A DNA stretch of 64,000 bases from Paraburkholderia hiiakae (GTDB lineage Bacteria > Pseudomonadota > Gammaproteobacteria > Burkholderiales > Burkholderiaceae), in the NCBI RefSeq assembly GCF_904848665.1, contig NZ_CAJHCQ010000008.1, positions 124,001-188,000 of the forward strand, read 5' to 3'. The notes below the pieces were generated by a model. The model ran no database searches and was not told the origin of the DNA. It saw only the letters and a program-made list of their open reading frames with translations. Below, in pieces: positions 7,651 to 15,676 of the stretch (positions are counted from its first letter, which is position 1; every line of letters starts with the position of its first letter). The position numbers were made by a program, and so were the translations under genes.

Positions 7651-8643
7651 ATGAAGAAGGCGTGGAAGTATCTTGCTGCGATCGGAGGGCTCGCCATGCT
7701 GGCCTCTTCCGCCTACGCAGCCGACAAGACCCTCGCGCTGGTCGTGAAGGGCCTCGACAATCCGTACTTCGACCTCATGCACCAGGGCTGCGACCGGGCG
7801 AACAAGGAGCTCAGCAAACAGGGTTACACCTGCTACTACACCGGGCCCGCGACAGCCGCGGACGAAAGCGCCGAAGTGCAGATCGTCGACGACCTGCTGA
7901 CCAAGGGCGTCGCGGCGATCGCGATCTCACCGTCGAACGCGCCGGCCATTGCCGAAGTGATCCGCCGCCGCAACGCGAAGATCCCGATCATCACCGCAGA
8001 CGCCGATCTGCTGCCGAAGGACCAGTCGCTGCGCAAGGCGTATGTGGGCACCGACAACTACGAGCTGGGCGTGAAGCTCGGCGAGCAGTTGAAAACGCTG
8101 ATGCCCAAGGGCGGCAACATCTGCCTCGTGATGGGCAACCCCGCGGCCGAGAACATCAACCAGCGTGCCCAGGGCACGCGCGACGTGCTCTCGGGCAAGA
8201 AAGGCATCAAGAAGCTGGCCGGCGAAAACAATTGGCATGAAATCAGCGCCTGCCCACTCTACGTGAACGACGACGCCGCGAAAGCGAACCAGATGATGCA
8301 GGACACCCTAACCGCGAACGCCAACACGCTCCAGGCGTTCGTGTTCGAGGGCGGCTGGCCGCTCTTCGCACCCGAGGCGTATTCGCAGGTCGTCGCGCCG
8401 ATCATGGACAGGATCAACAGCGGCCAGTTCGTGATCGTTTCAGCCGATACGCTCGGGCCTGAGCTGCAGGCCCTCAAGGACCACAAGGTCAACGCGCTGG
8501 TTGGACAACGGCCTGAGGAAATGGGCTATCAGGCGGCGATGGTGATGCGCGACCTGGCGGAAGGGAAGACGGTGAAGCCTATCGTTCACACGGGCCTCGA
8601 CGTTTGCACGTGGAAGAACGCGGATACGTGTCTCAAGCACTGA
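7651..8643 (+). CDS. frcB: Sugar ABC transporter periplasmic binding protein (FrcB-like)
   Basis: A 330-residue type I periplasmic binding protein (Peripla_BP_4 class). It has a cleavable signal peptide (MKKAWKY start, hydrophobic core, AYA|AD cleavage near 23). The mature start KTLALVVKGLDNPYFDLMHQG is characteristic of FrcB/RbsB-type proteins. Four Cys residues in the mature part (two in the first half, two near the C-terminus) could form disulphides. A strong AGGAGG (7640-7645) precedes the ATG. A 196-nt gap follows the permease gene, so it may also have its own promoter. The sugar is not determinable; fructose, mannose or ribose is suggested by family. Confidence 0.87.
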   Translation: MKKAWKYLAAIGGLAMLASSAYAADKTLALVVKGLDNPYFDLMHQGCDRANKELSKQGYTCYYTGPATAADESAEVQIVDDLLTKGVAAIAISPSNAPAIAEVIRRRNAKIPIITADADLLPKDQSLRKAYVGTDNYELGVKLGEQLKTLMPKGGNICLVMGNPAAENINQRAQGTRDVLSGKKGIKKLAGENNWHEISACPLYVNDDAAKANQMMQDTLTANANTLQAFVFEGGWPLFAPEAYSQVVAPIMDRINSGQFVIVSADTLGPELQALKDHKVNALVGQRPEEMGYQAAMVMRDLAEGKTVKPIVHTGLDVCTWKNADTCLKH

Positions 8644-8657
8644 GTGCGTAATCCTGT

Positions 8658-8687
8658 GCAAGCCGAGGCTCGGATACCTCGGCTTGC
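8658..8687 (+). terminator. Hairpin after the sugar ABC operon
   Basis: An 11-bp perfect stem (GCAAGCCGAGG at 8658-8668, complement at 8677-8687) with an 8-nt loop, 15 nt after the binding-protein stop. The T-run is poor, so termination may be weak. Confidence 0.55.
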
Positions 8688-8837
8688 GTTGCGTGGGTTC
8701 GCCTGGCCTTGCGCAGCCGCGAGCCTGGACCTTGTACGGCACGCGAATGCCGGGAGGCCTCCGTGTTGCATGACATCAGCGGCAGAGAACCAGCCGCCAA
8801 TTGACGCCTCGTCGGCACCGACAGTCCTCACCAAAAG

Positions 8838-8880
8838 CAAAAAACCCGCGCCGGCTCAAAGTGCCGAACGCGGGTTTTTG
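8838..8880 (-). terminator. Rho-independent terminator of guaA
   Basis: A GC stem (ACCCGCG near 8844-8850 with CGCGGGT at 8869-8875) flanked on both sides by A/T runs, so it can work in both directions. It lies 28 nt past the guaA stop on the minus strand. Confidence 0.88.
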
Positions 8881-8907
8881 GATCGCCAGCAGGCTAGCGG
8901 GAGACTG

Positions 8908-10491
8908 TCACTCCCACTCGATCGTCGCAGGCGGTTTCCCCGAAATGTCATACACGACACGGTTGATGCCGCGCACCTCATTGATGATGCGGTTCGACAC
9001 ATGACCCAGCAGTTCGTGCGGCAGGTGCGCCCAGTGCGCCGTCATGAAGTCGAGTGTCTGCACCGCGCGCAGCGCGACGACGTACTCGTAGGTTCGGCCA
9101 TCGCCCATCACGCCCACGCTCTTCACCGGCAGGAACACAGCGAACGCCTGGCTCGTGAGCTCGTACCACGACTTGCCGGTTTCCTTGTCGATCGTGTCAC
9201 GCAGCGTCTCTATGAAGATCGCATCTGCACGGCGCAGCAGATCCGCAAAATCGCGCTTCACTTCGCCGAGAATGCGCACACCGAGGCCCGGGCCCGGGAA
9301 CGGATGGCGATACACCATTTCGTGCGGCAGGCCGAGCTTCACGCCCAGTTCGCGCACTTCGTCCTTGAAGAGTTCACGCAGCGGTTCGAGCAGCTTGAGG
9401 TTGAGCGTTTCCGGCAGACCGCCCACGTTGTGGTGGCTCTTGATCGTGTGCGCGGCCTTCTTGCCCTTGCCAGCCGACTCGATGACGTCCGGATAGATCG
9501 TGCCTTGCGCGAGCCACTTGGCGTCGGTGAGCTTGCCCGCCTCGGTCTGGAACACTTCGACGAACTCCGCGCCGATGATCTTGCGCTTCGCTTCCGGGTC
9601 GGTCACGCCTGCGAGCTTCGACATGAACGCTCCGCTCGCGTCGACATGGATCACCTTCACCCCGAGGTTGTCGGCGAACATCGACATCACCTGCTCGGCT
9701 TCGTTCAGGCGCAGGAGGCCGTGATCGACGAACACGCAGGTCAGCTGGTCGCCAATCGCGCGGTGCAGCAGCGCTGCCGCCACCGACGAATCCACGCCGC
9801 CCGAGAGGCCGAGAATCACGTGTTCGTTGCCCACCTGCTTGCGGATCGTTTCGACGGCTTCGTCGATGTAGTGGCCCATCTCCCAGTCGGCCTTGGCGCC
9901 GCAGATGCCGAGCACGAAGCGCTCGAGCATCGCGCGGCCCTGCACCGTGTGCGTGACTTCCGGGTGCCATTGCAGGCCGTAGAAGTGGCGCGCTTCGTCG
10001 GCCATTGCCGCGATCGGGCACGATTCCGTCGAGGCCATCAGCTGGAAGCCCTGCGGCATTTCCGTGACCTTGTCGCCGTGGCTCATCCACACCTTGAGCA
10101 TGCCGTGGCCTTCGCTCGTGCGGAAGTCTTCGATGCCTTCGAGGAAGCTCGTGTGGTTACGCGCGCGCACTTCGGCGTAGCCGAATTCGCGCAGGTGGCC
10201 GCCGTCGACCTTGCCGCCGAGCTGCTCGGCCATGGTCTGCATGCCGTAGCAGATGCCGAGCACCGGCACGCCCAGTTCGAACACGGCTTGAGGCGCGCGC
10301 GGCGTGTCGGTGTCGGTGACCGAGTTGGGGCCGCCCGAGAGGATGATGCCCTTCGGTGCGAATTCGCGCACGAACGCGTCGTCCACATCGTACGGATGGA
10401 TTTCCGAATAAACATGGGCTTCGCGCACGCGGCGCGCGATGAGCTGGGTGACTTGCGAGCCGAAGTCGAGAATCAGGATTTTGTCGTGCAT
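8908..10491 (-). CDS. guaA: GMP synthase (glutamine-hydrolysing)
   Basis: A 527-residue two-domain enzyme that aminates XMP to GMP using ATP and glutamine. The N-terminal class I amidotransferase has nucleophile Cys81 in GICYGMQ and the His176/Glu178 pair in LQWHPEV. The ATP pyrophosphatase domain starts with the P-loop LSGGVDSSV (about 229-237), and the dimerisation domain ends in KPPATIEWE. Length matches the family. It follows guaB and a membrane-protein gene on the same strand, with 192 nt between the membrane gene and guaA that could hold an internal promoter. Confidence 0.97.
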   Translation of the reverse strand: MHDKILILDFGSQVTQLIARRVREAHVYSEIHPYDVDDAFVREFAPKGIILSGGPNSVTDTDTPRAPQAVFELGVPVLGICYGMQTMAEQLGGKVDGGHLREFGYAEVRARNHTSFLEGIEDFRTSEGHGMLKVWMSHGDKVTEMPQGFQLMASTESCPIAAMADEARHFYGLQWHPEVTHTVQGRAMLERFVLGICGAKADWEMGHYIDEAVETIRKQVGNEHVILGLSGGVDSSVAAALLHRAIGDQLTCVFVDHGLLRLNEAEQVMSMFADNLGVKVIHVDASGAFMSKLAGVTDPEAKRKIIGAEFVEVFQTEAGKLTDAKWLAQGTIYPDVIESAGKGKKAAHTIKSHHNVGGLPETLNLKLLEPLRELFKDEVRELGVKLGLPHEMVYRHPFPGPGLGVRILGEVKRDFADLLRRADAIFIETLRDTIDKETGKSWYELTSQAFAVFLPVKSVGVMGDGRTYEYVVALRAVQTLDFMTAHWAHLPHELLGHVSNRIINEVRGINRVVYDISGKPPATIEWE

Positions 10492-10683
10492 GGCTGCGGA
10501 CGAGACCTAAAAAAAGAACGGATACGGAAAGCCGCGCGACATTGCAAACGCGCGCAGCGTGAATTCATCGGGACCAAGGCAGCGCACTACGGCGGAACCG
10601 GGTAGCACAAATTCGGGTGTGCTTCGGGCGCTGCTTTGGACGCATTGAGTCTGGTGTTTCGGAGGCCGGATCTGAGCGCGGCC

Positions 10684-11406
10684 TCAGCCACGCAGCGGCG
10701 GCCTCGGTGCGTCGGCCGCTTCGTCGCGAGCCGTCTGGCGAGCCTCTTGAGCTTGCGCCGTGCTGGCGGGCGGCGGCATGACCGTCGATGGACGAGGCGT
10801 AACTGGCGGAACGGCTGCGGGCGTCACGGTCGGGACTTCCACGACGGGTTCGACCGGCGCTGCCGGCCGTTTCGCCTCACGCGCACCGCCCCACGCCATC
10901 GTTCTCAGAAAGCCCGGCTTCGCGTACGTCACCGGCTCGTCGCGACGTTCGGGCCGCGCCCTCTCCGCCTTACGCTGCTGCGCGGAGCTGCCGCTCGCCT
11001 GCCCTTTCTGGCGCTTGCGCACCGCGCCCGCGAGCCGGGCACCACCAAGACCGAGGATGATCAGCCACACGCCAACCGCACCGGCCACCAATTGGCCAAA
11101 ACCTGTGAGCCGTGGTGCATGCAGCCCGATCAGCCAGACCAGCATCAGCACGCCTGCAATCCAGTTGACGTGCCCCACGGTGCGGCCCACGGGCACGGTC
11201 ATTTCCCCGTGGAAGGCCGCGCGCAGAGCTAGCCACGCGAAGCCCAACAGCACCACACCAAACGCCTGCCCAACGAGTGCCGGCTGCGTTTGCACCAGTT
11301 GCAACGCGTCGTAGACCAGGGTCCAGGGCGTGAGAACGAACAGCACGCCGAACCCTAGCAACGTCAACGCATCGACAATCAGCAGCACGCGCAGCAGCGG
11401 CTTCAT
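10684..11406 (-). CDS. Hypothetical four-helix membrane protein between guaB and guaA
   Basis: A 240-residue protein with four hydrophobic segments in the first 130 residues (about 5-28, 42-62, 80-97, 101-125). A basic stretch (VRKRQKGQ) and a disordered Pro/Ala/Glu-rich C-terminal tail of about 100 residues follow. I do not recognise a functional family. Its ATG is 6 nt after the guaB stop, so it is almost certainly translated from the guaB transcript. That placement hints at a link to nucleotide metabolism but does not prove one. Confidence 0.75.
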   Translation of the reverse strand: MKPLLRVLLIVDALTLLGFGVLFVLTPWTLVYDALQLVQTQPALVGQAFGVVLLGFAWLALRAAFHGEMTVPVGRTVGHVNWIAGVLMLVWLIGLHAPRLTGFGQLVAGAVGVWLIILGLGGARLAGAVRKRQKGQASGSSAQQRKAERARPERRDEPVTYAKPGFLRTMAWGGAREAKRPAAPVEPVVEVPTVTPAAVPPVTPRPSTVMPPPASTAQAQEARQTARDEAADAPRPPLRG

Positions 11407-11412
11407 CGGGAT

Positions 11413-12873
11413 TTAGTCCACGTGATAGTTGGGCGCTTCCTTCGTGATCTGCACGTCGTGCACGTGCGATTCGTTCAGGCCGGCGCCAGTAATCTGCACA
11501 AACTCCGCCTTCGCATGCAAGTCGTCGATCGTACGGCAACCGCAGTAGCCCATCGAGGCGCGCACGCCACCGATCAGCTGGAACAGGATTGCGTTGATTG
11601 GACCCTTGTAGGCAACGCGGCCTTCGATGCCTTCCGGCACGAGCTTGTCGATATTGGCCGAGTTGTCCTGGAAGTAGCGGTCCGCGGCGCCGTCCTTCAT
11701 CGCGCCGACCGAGCCCATGCCGCGGTACGACTTGTACTGGCGGCCCTGATACAGGAACACGTCGCCCGGCGACTCTTCGGTACCCGCGAACATGCTGCCC
11801 ATCATCACAGCGTTCGCGCCGGCTGCCAGCGCCTTCGAAACGTCACCCGAGTAGCGCACGCCGCCGTCGGCGATGCACGGCACGCCCGTACCCTTGAGCG
11901 CTTCCGAGACATTGGAAATCGCGCTGATCTGCGGCACGCCCACGCCTGCCACGATACGCGTCGTGCAGATCGAGCCTGGGCCGATACCGACCTTCACGCC
12001 GTCCGCACCGTACTCGACGAGCGCACGTGCCGCGTCGGCCGTGGCGATATTGCCGCCGATCACTTCGACGTGCGGGAAATTCTTCTTGACCCAGCGAACG
12101 CGCTCGAGCACGCCCTTGCTGTGGCCGTGCGCCGTATCGACCACGATCACGTCGACACCAGCCTGCACCAGCAGCTCGACGCGCTCTTCGTTGTCCGGAC
12201 CCACGCCGACGGCCGCGCCTGCGCGCAGCTTGCCGTGCTCGTCCTTACAGGCGGCCGGGTGCTCGGTCTGCTTGGTGATGTCCTTGACGGTCATGAGACC
12301 ACGCAGTTCGAACGAATCGTTCACGACCAGCACGCGCTCGAGGCGGTGGCTGTGCATGAGCTCCTTGGCTTCGTTGAGCGGCGTGCCTTCCTTGACGGTC
12401 ACGAGGCGTTCGCGCGGCGTCATGATCGAGCGCACCGGCTCGTCCAGACGCGTTTCGAAACGCAGGTCGCGGTTCGTGACGATACCGACGAGTTGCGCGC
12501 CTTCGACGACCGGGAAGCCCGAAATGCCATGCTGCTGCGAGAGCGCGATGACGTCGGCGACCTTCATTTGCGGCGGAATCGTGATCGGATCGCGTACCAC
12601 GCCCGACTCGAAGCGCTTCACCTTCGCGACCTCGCGCGCCTGCTCGGCCGGCGTGAGGTTCTTGTGGACGATCCCCACACCGCCCTGCTGCGCCATGGCG
12701 ATTGCCAGACGGCCTTCCGTGACGGTATCCATAGCGGCCGACACGAGCGGAATGTTCAGGGAGATATTGCGGGTCAGCCGGGTCTTCAGGCTGGTGTCGC
12801 GCGGGAGAACGTCGGAGAAGGCGGGGACGAGGAGCACGTCATCGAACGTGAGTGCTTTCTGGATCAGACGCAT
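11413..12873 (-). CDS. guaB: Inosine-5'-monophosphate dehydrogenase
   Basis: A 486-residue NAD-dependent enzyme that oxidises IMP to XMP, the first committed step to GMP. The barrel begins LTFDDVLLVPAFSDVLP. Two CBS domains lie at about 93-205. The catalytic loop GPGSICTTRIVAGVGVPQ carries the thioimidate Cys303, and the flap RGMGSVGAM is present. Length is typical. It heads a guaB-orf-guaA operon. A TATAAT -10 lies on the minus strand at 12900-12905, 27 nt upstream of the start. Confidence 0.98.
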   Translation of the reverse strand: MRLIQKALTFDDVLLVPAFSDVLPRDTSLKTRLTRNISLNIPLVSAAMDTVTEGRLAIAMAQQGGVGIVHKNLTPAEQAREVAKVKRFESGVVRDPITIPPQMKVADVIALSQQHGISGFPVVEGAQLVGIVTNRDLRFETRLDEPVRSIMTPRERLVTVKEGTPLNEAKELMHSHRLERVLVVNDSFELRGLMTVKDITKQTEHPAACKDEHGKLRAGAAVGVGPDNEERVELLVQAGVDVIVVDTAHGHSKGVLERVRWVKKNFPHVEVIGGNIATADAARALVEYGADGVKVGIGPGSICTTRIVAGVGVPQISAISNVSEALKGTGVPCIADGGVRYSGDVSKALAAGANAVMMGSMFAGTEESPGDVFLYQGRQYKSYRGMGSVGAMKDGAADRYFQDNSANIDKLVPEGIEGRVAYKGPINAILFQLIGGVRASMGYCGCRTIDDLHAKAEFVQITGAGLNESHVHDVQITKEAPNYHVD

Positions 12874-12899
12874 GGCAAATCCTATAGGCGCAAAAGCAG

Positions 12900-12905
12900 A
12901 TTATA
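12900..12905 (-). promoter_or_regulatory. guaB: guaB promoter -10 (TATAAT)
   Basis: A consensus TATAAT read on the minus strand, 26 nt upstream of the guaB ATG. The -35 position holds only a weak ATGATT/TGATTT, as expected for a promoter needing an activator or an upstream element. Confidence 0.55.
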
Positions 12906-12930
12906 CGCGATAGCGCCCTGGAAATCATCA

Positions 12931-12951
12931 GCGCTAACAGTAGCTTAGCGC
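12931..12951. promoter_or_regulatory. Inverted repeat GCGCTAA-N7-TTAGCGC upstream of guaB
   Basis: Two perfect 7-bp arms separated by CAGTAGC, centred about 38 nt upstream of the guaB -10. The geometry (21 bp, dyad symmetry, next to the -35) fits a dimeric transcription-factor site. The protein is unknown. Confidence 0.45.
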
Positions 12952-13142
12952 CGTTTTCGGGAATATTTCCACGCTCCGGCTCCGCCGATGCACGCGGTGC
13001 GGGCGCGCCACGCCTCCGACCCGAATATCGGGCACACGGTGCAGGATTGAACAAGACGGCCACGCACGCCTCCAGTTAAGCTTCGGGCCATTCTGTTAAA
13101 GCGGCCCGATTGGGTCACCCGAAGTTTCTGGAGGCAATACAA

Positions 13143-14195
13143 ATGCAGCGTGGTGTGTTGTACGGCGTGCTCGCCGGCGCGTTATGGGGAACGGTGTTCG
13201 TCGTACCCCGGCAACTGGCGGAATTTTCGCCACTGCTCCTGAGCGCAGGCCGCTACGTCATGTATGGGCTTGTCTCGCTCGCCGCGCTCCTGCCCATGCT
13301 GCGCCGAGTCTGGCCGCGCATAACGCGCGCCGATCTCGTCGCGCTCGTGAAGCTCGCGCTCGTAGGCAACGTGCTTTACTACCTCTTTCTCGCGAGCGCG
13401 ATTCATTTGGTGGGCATCGCGCCGGCCTCGCTGATCGTCGGCGTGCTGCCCGTCACGGTCACGCTCCTCGGCCGCCGCGACCATGGCGCCGTCCCGCTTT
13501 CACGTCTCGCATGGCCGCTCGCAATGATCGCGGCCGGCATCGTCTGCATCAACGTGGACGTGTTCACCGCCGCTGGCGACGCGGGCGGTGCAAGCATCCT
13601 CACGCGCGTTGCCGGCATCGGCTGCGCCGTCGGCGCGCTCGTGTGCTGGACCTGGTTCGCGGTCGAGAACGCCCGGTATCTGCAGCGCAACGCGCACTTC
13701 AGCGGCAACGAGTGGTCCGTACTGTGGGGCGTGGTCACGGGCGCGCTCGGCGCGCTGCTCTGGCTCGGCATTCTCATCGTGCCGTCGCATTGGGTGCAGG
13801 AAACCGTCGCCGCCGGCCGCTGGACTACGTTCTGGCAGCTGAATCTGGTGCTCGCGATCGGCGCCTCGTGGCTCGGCAACGGTCTGTGGAACGCCGCCGC
13901 CAAGCGCCTGCCGCTCACGCTCTCGGGTCAGATGATCGCATTCGAAACGCTGTTCGCCCTGCTCTACGGCTTTATCTATGATCACCGGCTGCCGCGCGGA
14001 CTGGAAGTCGCGGCCGTCGTGCTGCTGGTGGCGGGCGTGAGCTGGTCGGTACGCCAGCACTCGGGCGGCCCCGAAGATACCGCGCATGGTGACGGCATCG
14101 TGCCGGACGGGGATCTGCCAGGAATCGGCAACGAAAGCCGCCTCGCGCACTCCAATGCCGACGCGAAGCGAAGCGGTCGCACTACCACCGCCTGA
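13143..14195 (+). CDS. EamA/DMT-superfamily transporter
   Basis: A 350-residue inner-membrane protein with about ten hydrophobic segments in two EamA-like halves. The first half opens GVLYGVLAGALWGTVFVVPRQL; the second includes GASWLGNGLWNAAAKRLPLTLSGQMIAFE, with the usual late-helix pattern. After the last helix (VVLLVAGVSWSVRQ) there is a hydrophilic tail of about 45 residues. DMT proteins export or import small metabolites, but the substrate is unknown. The ATG at 13143 has GGAGG at 13131-13135; the TTG at 13110 would add 11 residues and is less likely. Confidence 0.83.
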   Translation: MQRGVLYGVLAGALWGTVFVVPRQLAEFSPLLLSAGRYVMYGLVSLAALLPMLRRVWPRITRADLVALVKLALVGNVLYYLFLASAIHLVGIAPASLIVGVLPVTVTLLGRRDHGAVPLSRLAWPLAMIAAGIVCINVDVFTAAGDAGGASILTRVAGIGCAVGALVCWTWFAVENARYLQRNAHFSGNEWSVLWGVVTGALGALLWLGILIVPSHWVQETVAAGRWTTFWQLNLVLAIGASWLGNGLWNAAAKRLPLTLSGQMIAFETLFALLYGFIYDHRLPRGLEVAAVVLLVAGVSWSVRQHSGGPEDTAHGDGIVPDGDLPGIGNESRLAHSNADAKRSGRTTTA

Positions 14196-14217
14196 GCGCG
14201 ATGCCCCAAAAGGCCGA

Positions 14218-14249
14218 ATGGGCGAGACAGCGCTAGCTGTCTCGCCCAT
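14218..14249 (+). terminator. Hairpin between the DMT gene and rnfH
   Basis: A perfect 14-bp stem (ATGGGCGAGACAGC at 14218-14231, complement at 14236-14249) with a 4-nt GCTA loop, 22 nt after the transporter stop and between two convergent genes. The T-tract is weak in both directions. Confidence 0.65.
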
Positions 14250-14288
14250 TGCATTTGTGCGGCAACCCCGTGGCGAGCGGCTCGAACC

Positions 14289-14621
14289 CTAGCGAGAATC
14301 CTTGGGCAGCCACTTGCGCCCTTCGATCGAGCCTTCCTTGCGGGTCTTGTCGACGCGGCGCTGACGCGCCATCTTCGGGTCGACGATCAGCGGCCGATAG
14401 ATCTCCACGCGGTCATGGTCGGCGAGCACGGTGTCGAGCGGCTTGAGCTTGCCGTACACGCCCACCTTGAGCTTCGCCAGATCGATCTCGGGATGACGCG
14501 CGAGGATGTCGCTCGCGTCTATGGCCTGCTGTACGGTCGCGCCAGGCGGCAGCTCAATGCTGATGAGCGTCTGCGCATCCGGCAGCGCGTAGCAAACGTC
14601 GATGGAAAGATTCGCGCTCAT
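14289..14621 (-). CDS. rnfH: RnfH/RatB family ubiquitin-like protein
   Basis: A 110-residue protein with the beta-grasp pattern of the RnfH (UPF0125, RatB) family: LSIDVCYALPDAQTLISIELP, a GATVQQAIDASDIL helix and KLKVGVYGKLKPLDTVLADHDRVEIYRPL. The C-terminus (DPKMARQRRVDKTR) is the usual basic tail. The family member in the rnf operon gave the name, but here it follows ratA as in E. coli yfjG-yfjF. The start overlaps the ratA stop by 4 nt (ATGA), indicating translational coupling. Its molecular function is unsettled. Confidence 0.9.
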   Translation of the reverse strand: MSANLSIDVCYALPDAQTLISIELPPGATVQQAIDASDILARHPEIDLAKLKVGVYGKLKPLDTVLADHDRVEIYRPLIVDPKMARQRRVDKTRKEGSIEGRKWLPKDSR

Positions 14622-15055
14622 GGCTTGCCGTAGCGCTGATCGGCGCGCTTTACAAAGGAGTCGACGAAGGTGTTCGCGATGTGATGGAACACCGGCCCGA
14701 TGAGTTTTTCGAGAATGATGTTTGAAAACTCGTAATGCAGCGCAAACTCGATCTTGCAGGCGTCGGCGCGCAGCGGCGTAAAGCGCCAGTAGCCCGTGAA
14801 CTTGCGGAACGGGCCGTCGGCGAATTCCATGTCGATGCGCTCGGGCCGCTTTTGCGAGTTGCGCGTGGCAAAGTGTTGCTTGATGCCCTTGAAGTTGATG
14901 TCGATCTTCGCCTCCATGCCGTTTTCGTCCTGACGGCGAATCTCGATGCCGCCGCACCACGGCAGGAAATTGGGGTAGTCGGCGACGTCAGTGACGAGGT
15001 CGAACATCTGCTCCGCCGAATGGCGAATCAGCACGGTTTTCTGGACATCCGCCAT
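14618..15055 (-). CDS. ratA: RatA-family START-domain protein (COQ10-like)
   Basis: A 145-residue polyketide cyclase/START-fold protein beginning MADVQKTVLIRHSAEQMFDLVTDV, with LPWCGGIEI and the C-terminal amphipathic helix VFHHIANTFVDSFVKRADQRYG. In E. coli the homologue was described as a toxin blocking 70S assembly. The same fold is COQ10, a ubiquinone-binding protein, and the latter role may be the general one. It is divergent from smpB across 102 nt and coupled to rnfH downstream. Confidence 0.92.
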   Translation of the reverse strand: MADVQKTVLIRHSAEQMFDLVTDVADYPNFLPWCGGIEIRRQDENGMEAKIDINFKGIKQHFATRNSQKRPERIDMEFADGPFRKFTGYWRFTPLRADACKIEFALHYEFSNIILEKLIGPVFHHIANTFVDSFVKRADQRYGKP

Positions 15056-15157
15056 AAATTGCGCAATGCGTGGCTAGGGTGAAAGCGCCACGGGCTTTCG
15101 GCAGCCCGCTTTGCTAAAATCGCAATTTTAAACGAGTTGGGCCAATCCCATTTTCCT

Positions 15158-15604
15158 ATGAGCATCATCGACAACAGAAAAGCGTTCTTCGATTACTTCA
15201 TCGAAGAGCGTCACGAGGCCGGGCTCGTGCTGGAAGGATGGGAAGTCAAGGCCATGCGCGCCGGGCGAGCCAACATCAAGGAAAGCTACGTCATGATCAA
15301 GGATGGCGAGTTGTACCTGATCGGCACGCACATCAGCCCGCTGCCCGAGGCCTCGACGCACATCCAGCCCGATCCCACCCGCATCCGCAAGCTGCTGCTG
15401 AAACGCGAAGAAATCGACAAACTGATCGGCAAGGTCGAGCAGCGCGGCTTCACGCTCGTGCCGCTTAACTTCCATTACAAGGGCGGCCGCGTGAAGTGCG
15501 AGATCGGCCTCGCCAAGGGCAAGAAGCTGCACGACAAGCGCGAAACCGAGAAGAAGCGCGACTGGGAGCGAGAAAAGGCGCGCTTGATGCGCTCGCCCAC
15601 CTGA
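15158..15604 (+). CDS. smpB: SsrA-binding protein SmpB
   Basis: A 148-residue protein that binds tmRNA and loads it on stalled ribosomes for trans-translation. It begins MSIIDNRKAFFDYFIEERHEAGLVLEGWEVK, with the conserved LEGWEVKAMRAGRANIKESYV and HIQPDPTRIRKLLLKREEI segments, and ends in the Lys/Arg-rich tail KKRDWEREKARLMR that enters the decoding centre. The ATG at 15158 gives the standard start; the open frame runs 7 codons further. The ssrA gene is not in this window. Confidence 0.97.
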   Translation: MSIIDNRKAFFDYFIEERHEAGLVLEGWEVKAMRAGRANIKESYVMIKDGELYLIGTHISPLPEASTHIQPDPTRIRKLLLKREEIDKLIGKVEQRGFTLVPLNFHYKGGRVKCEIGLAKGKKLHDKRETEKKRDWEREKARLMRSPT

Positions 15605-15629
15605 TTCTTCCGGAATCGTTCAGATGGAG

Positions 15630-15653
15630 AACGGGCCGCTCACGCGGCCCGTT
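15630..15653 (+). terminator. Hairpin terminator of smpB
   Basis: A 10-bp perfect stem (AACGGGCCGC at 15630-15639, complement at 15644-15653) with a TCAC loop, followed by GTCATTTT, 25 nt after the smpB stop. It is shared with the convergent SPFH gene. Confidence 0.72.
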
Positions 15654-15676
15654 GTCATTTTCGGCGGCCTGGGCGC

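Noticed and set aside
14618..15055. A toxin-antitoxin locus
   Set aside because: RatA has no antitoxin partner here; RnfH is a beta-grasp protein and the fold points to lipid or quinone binding.
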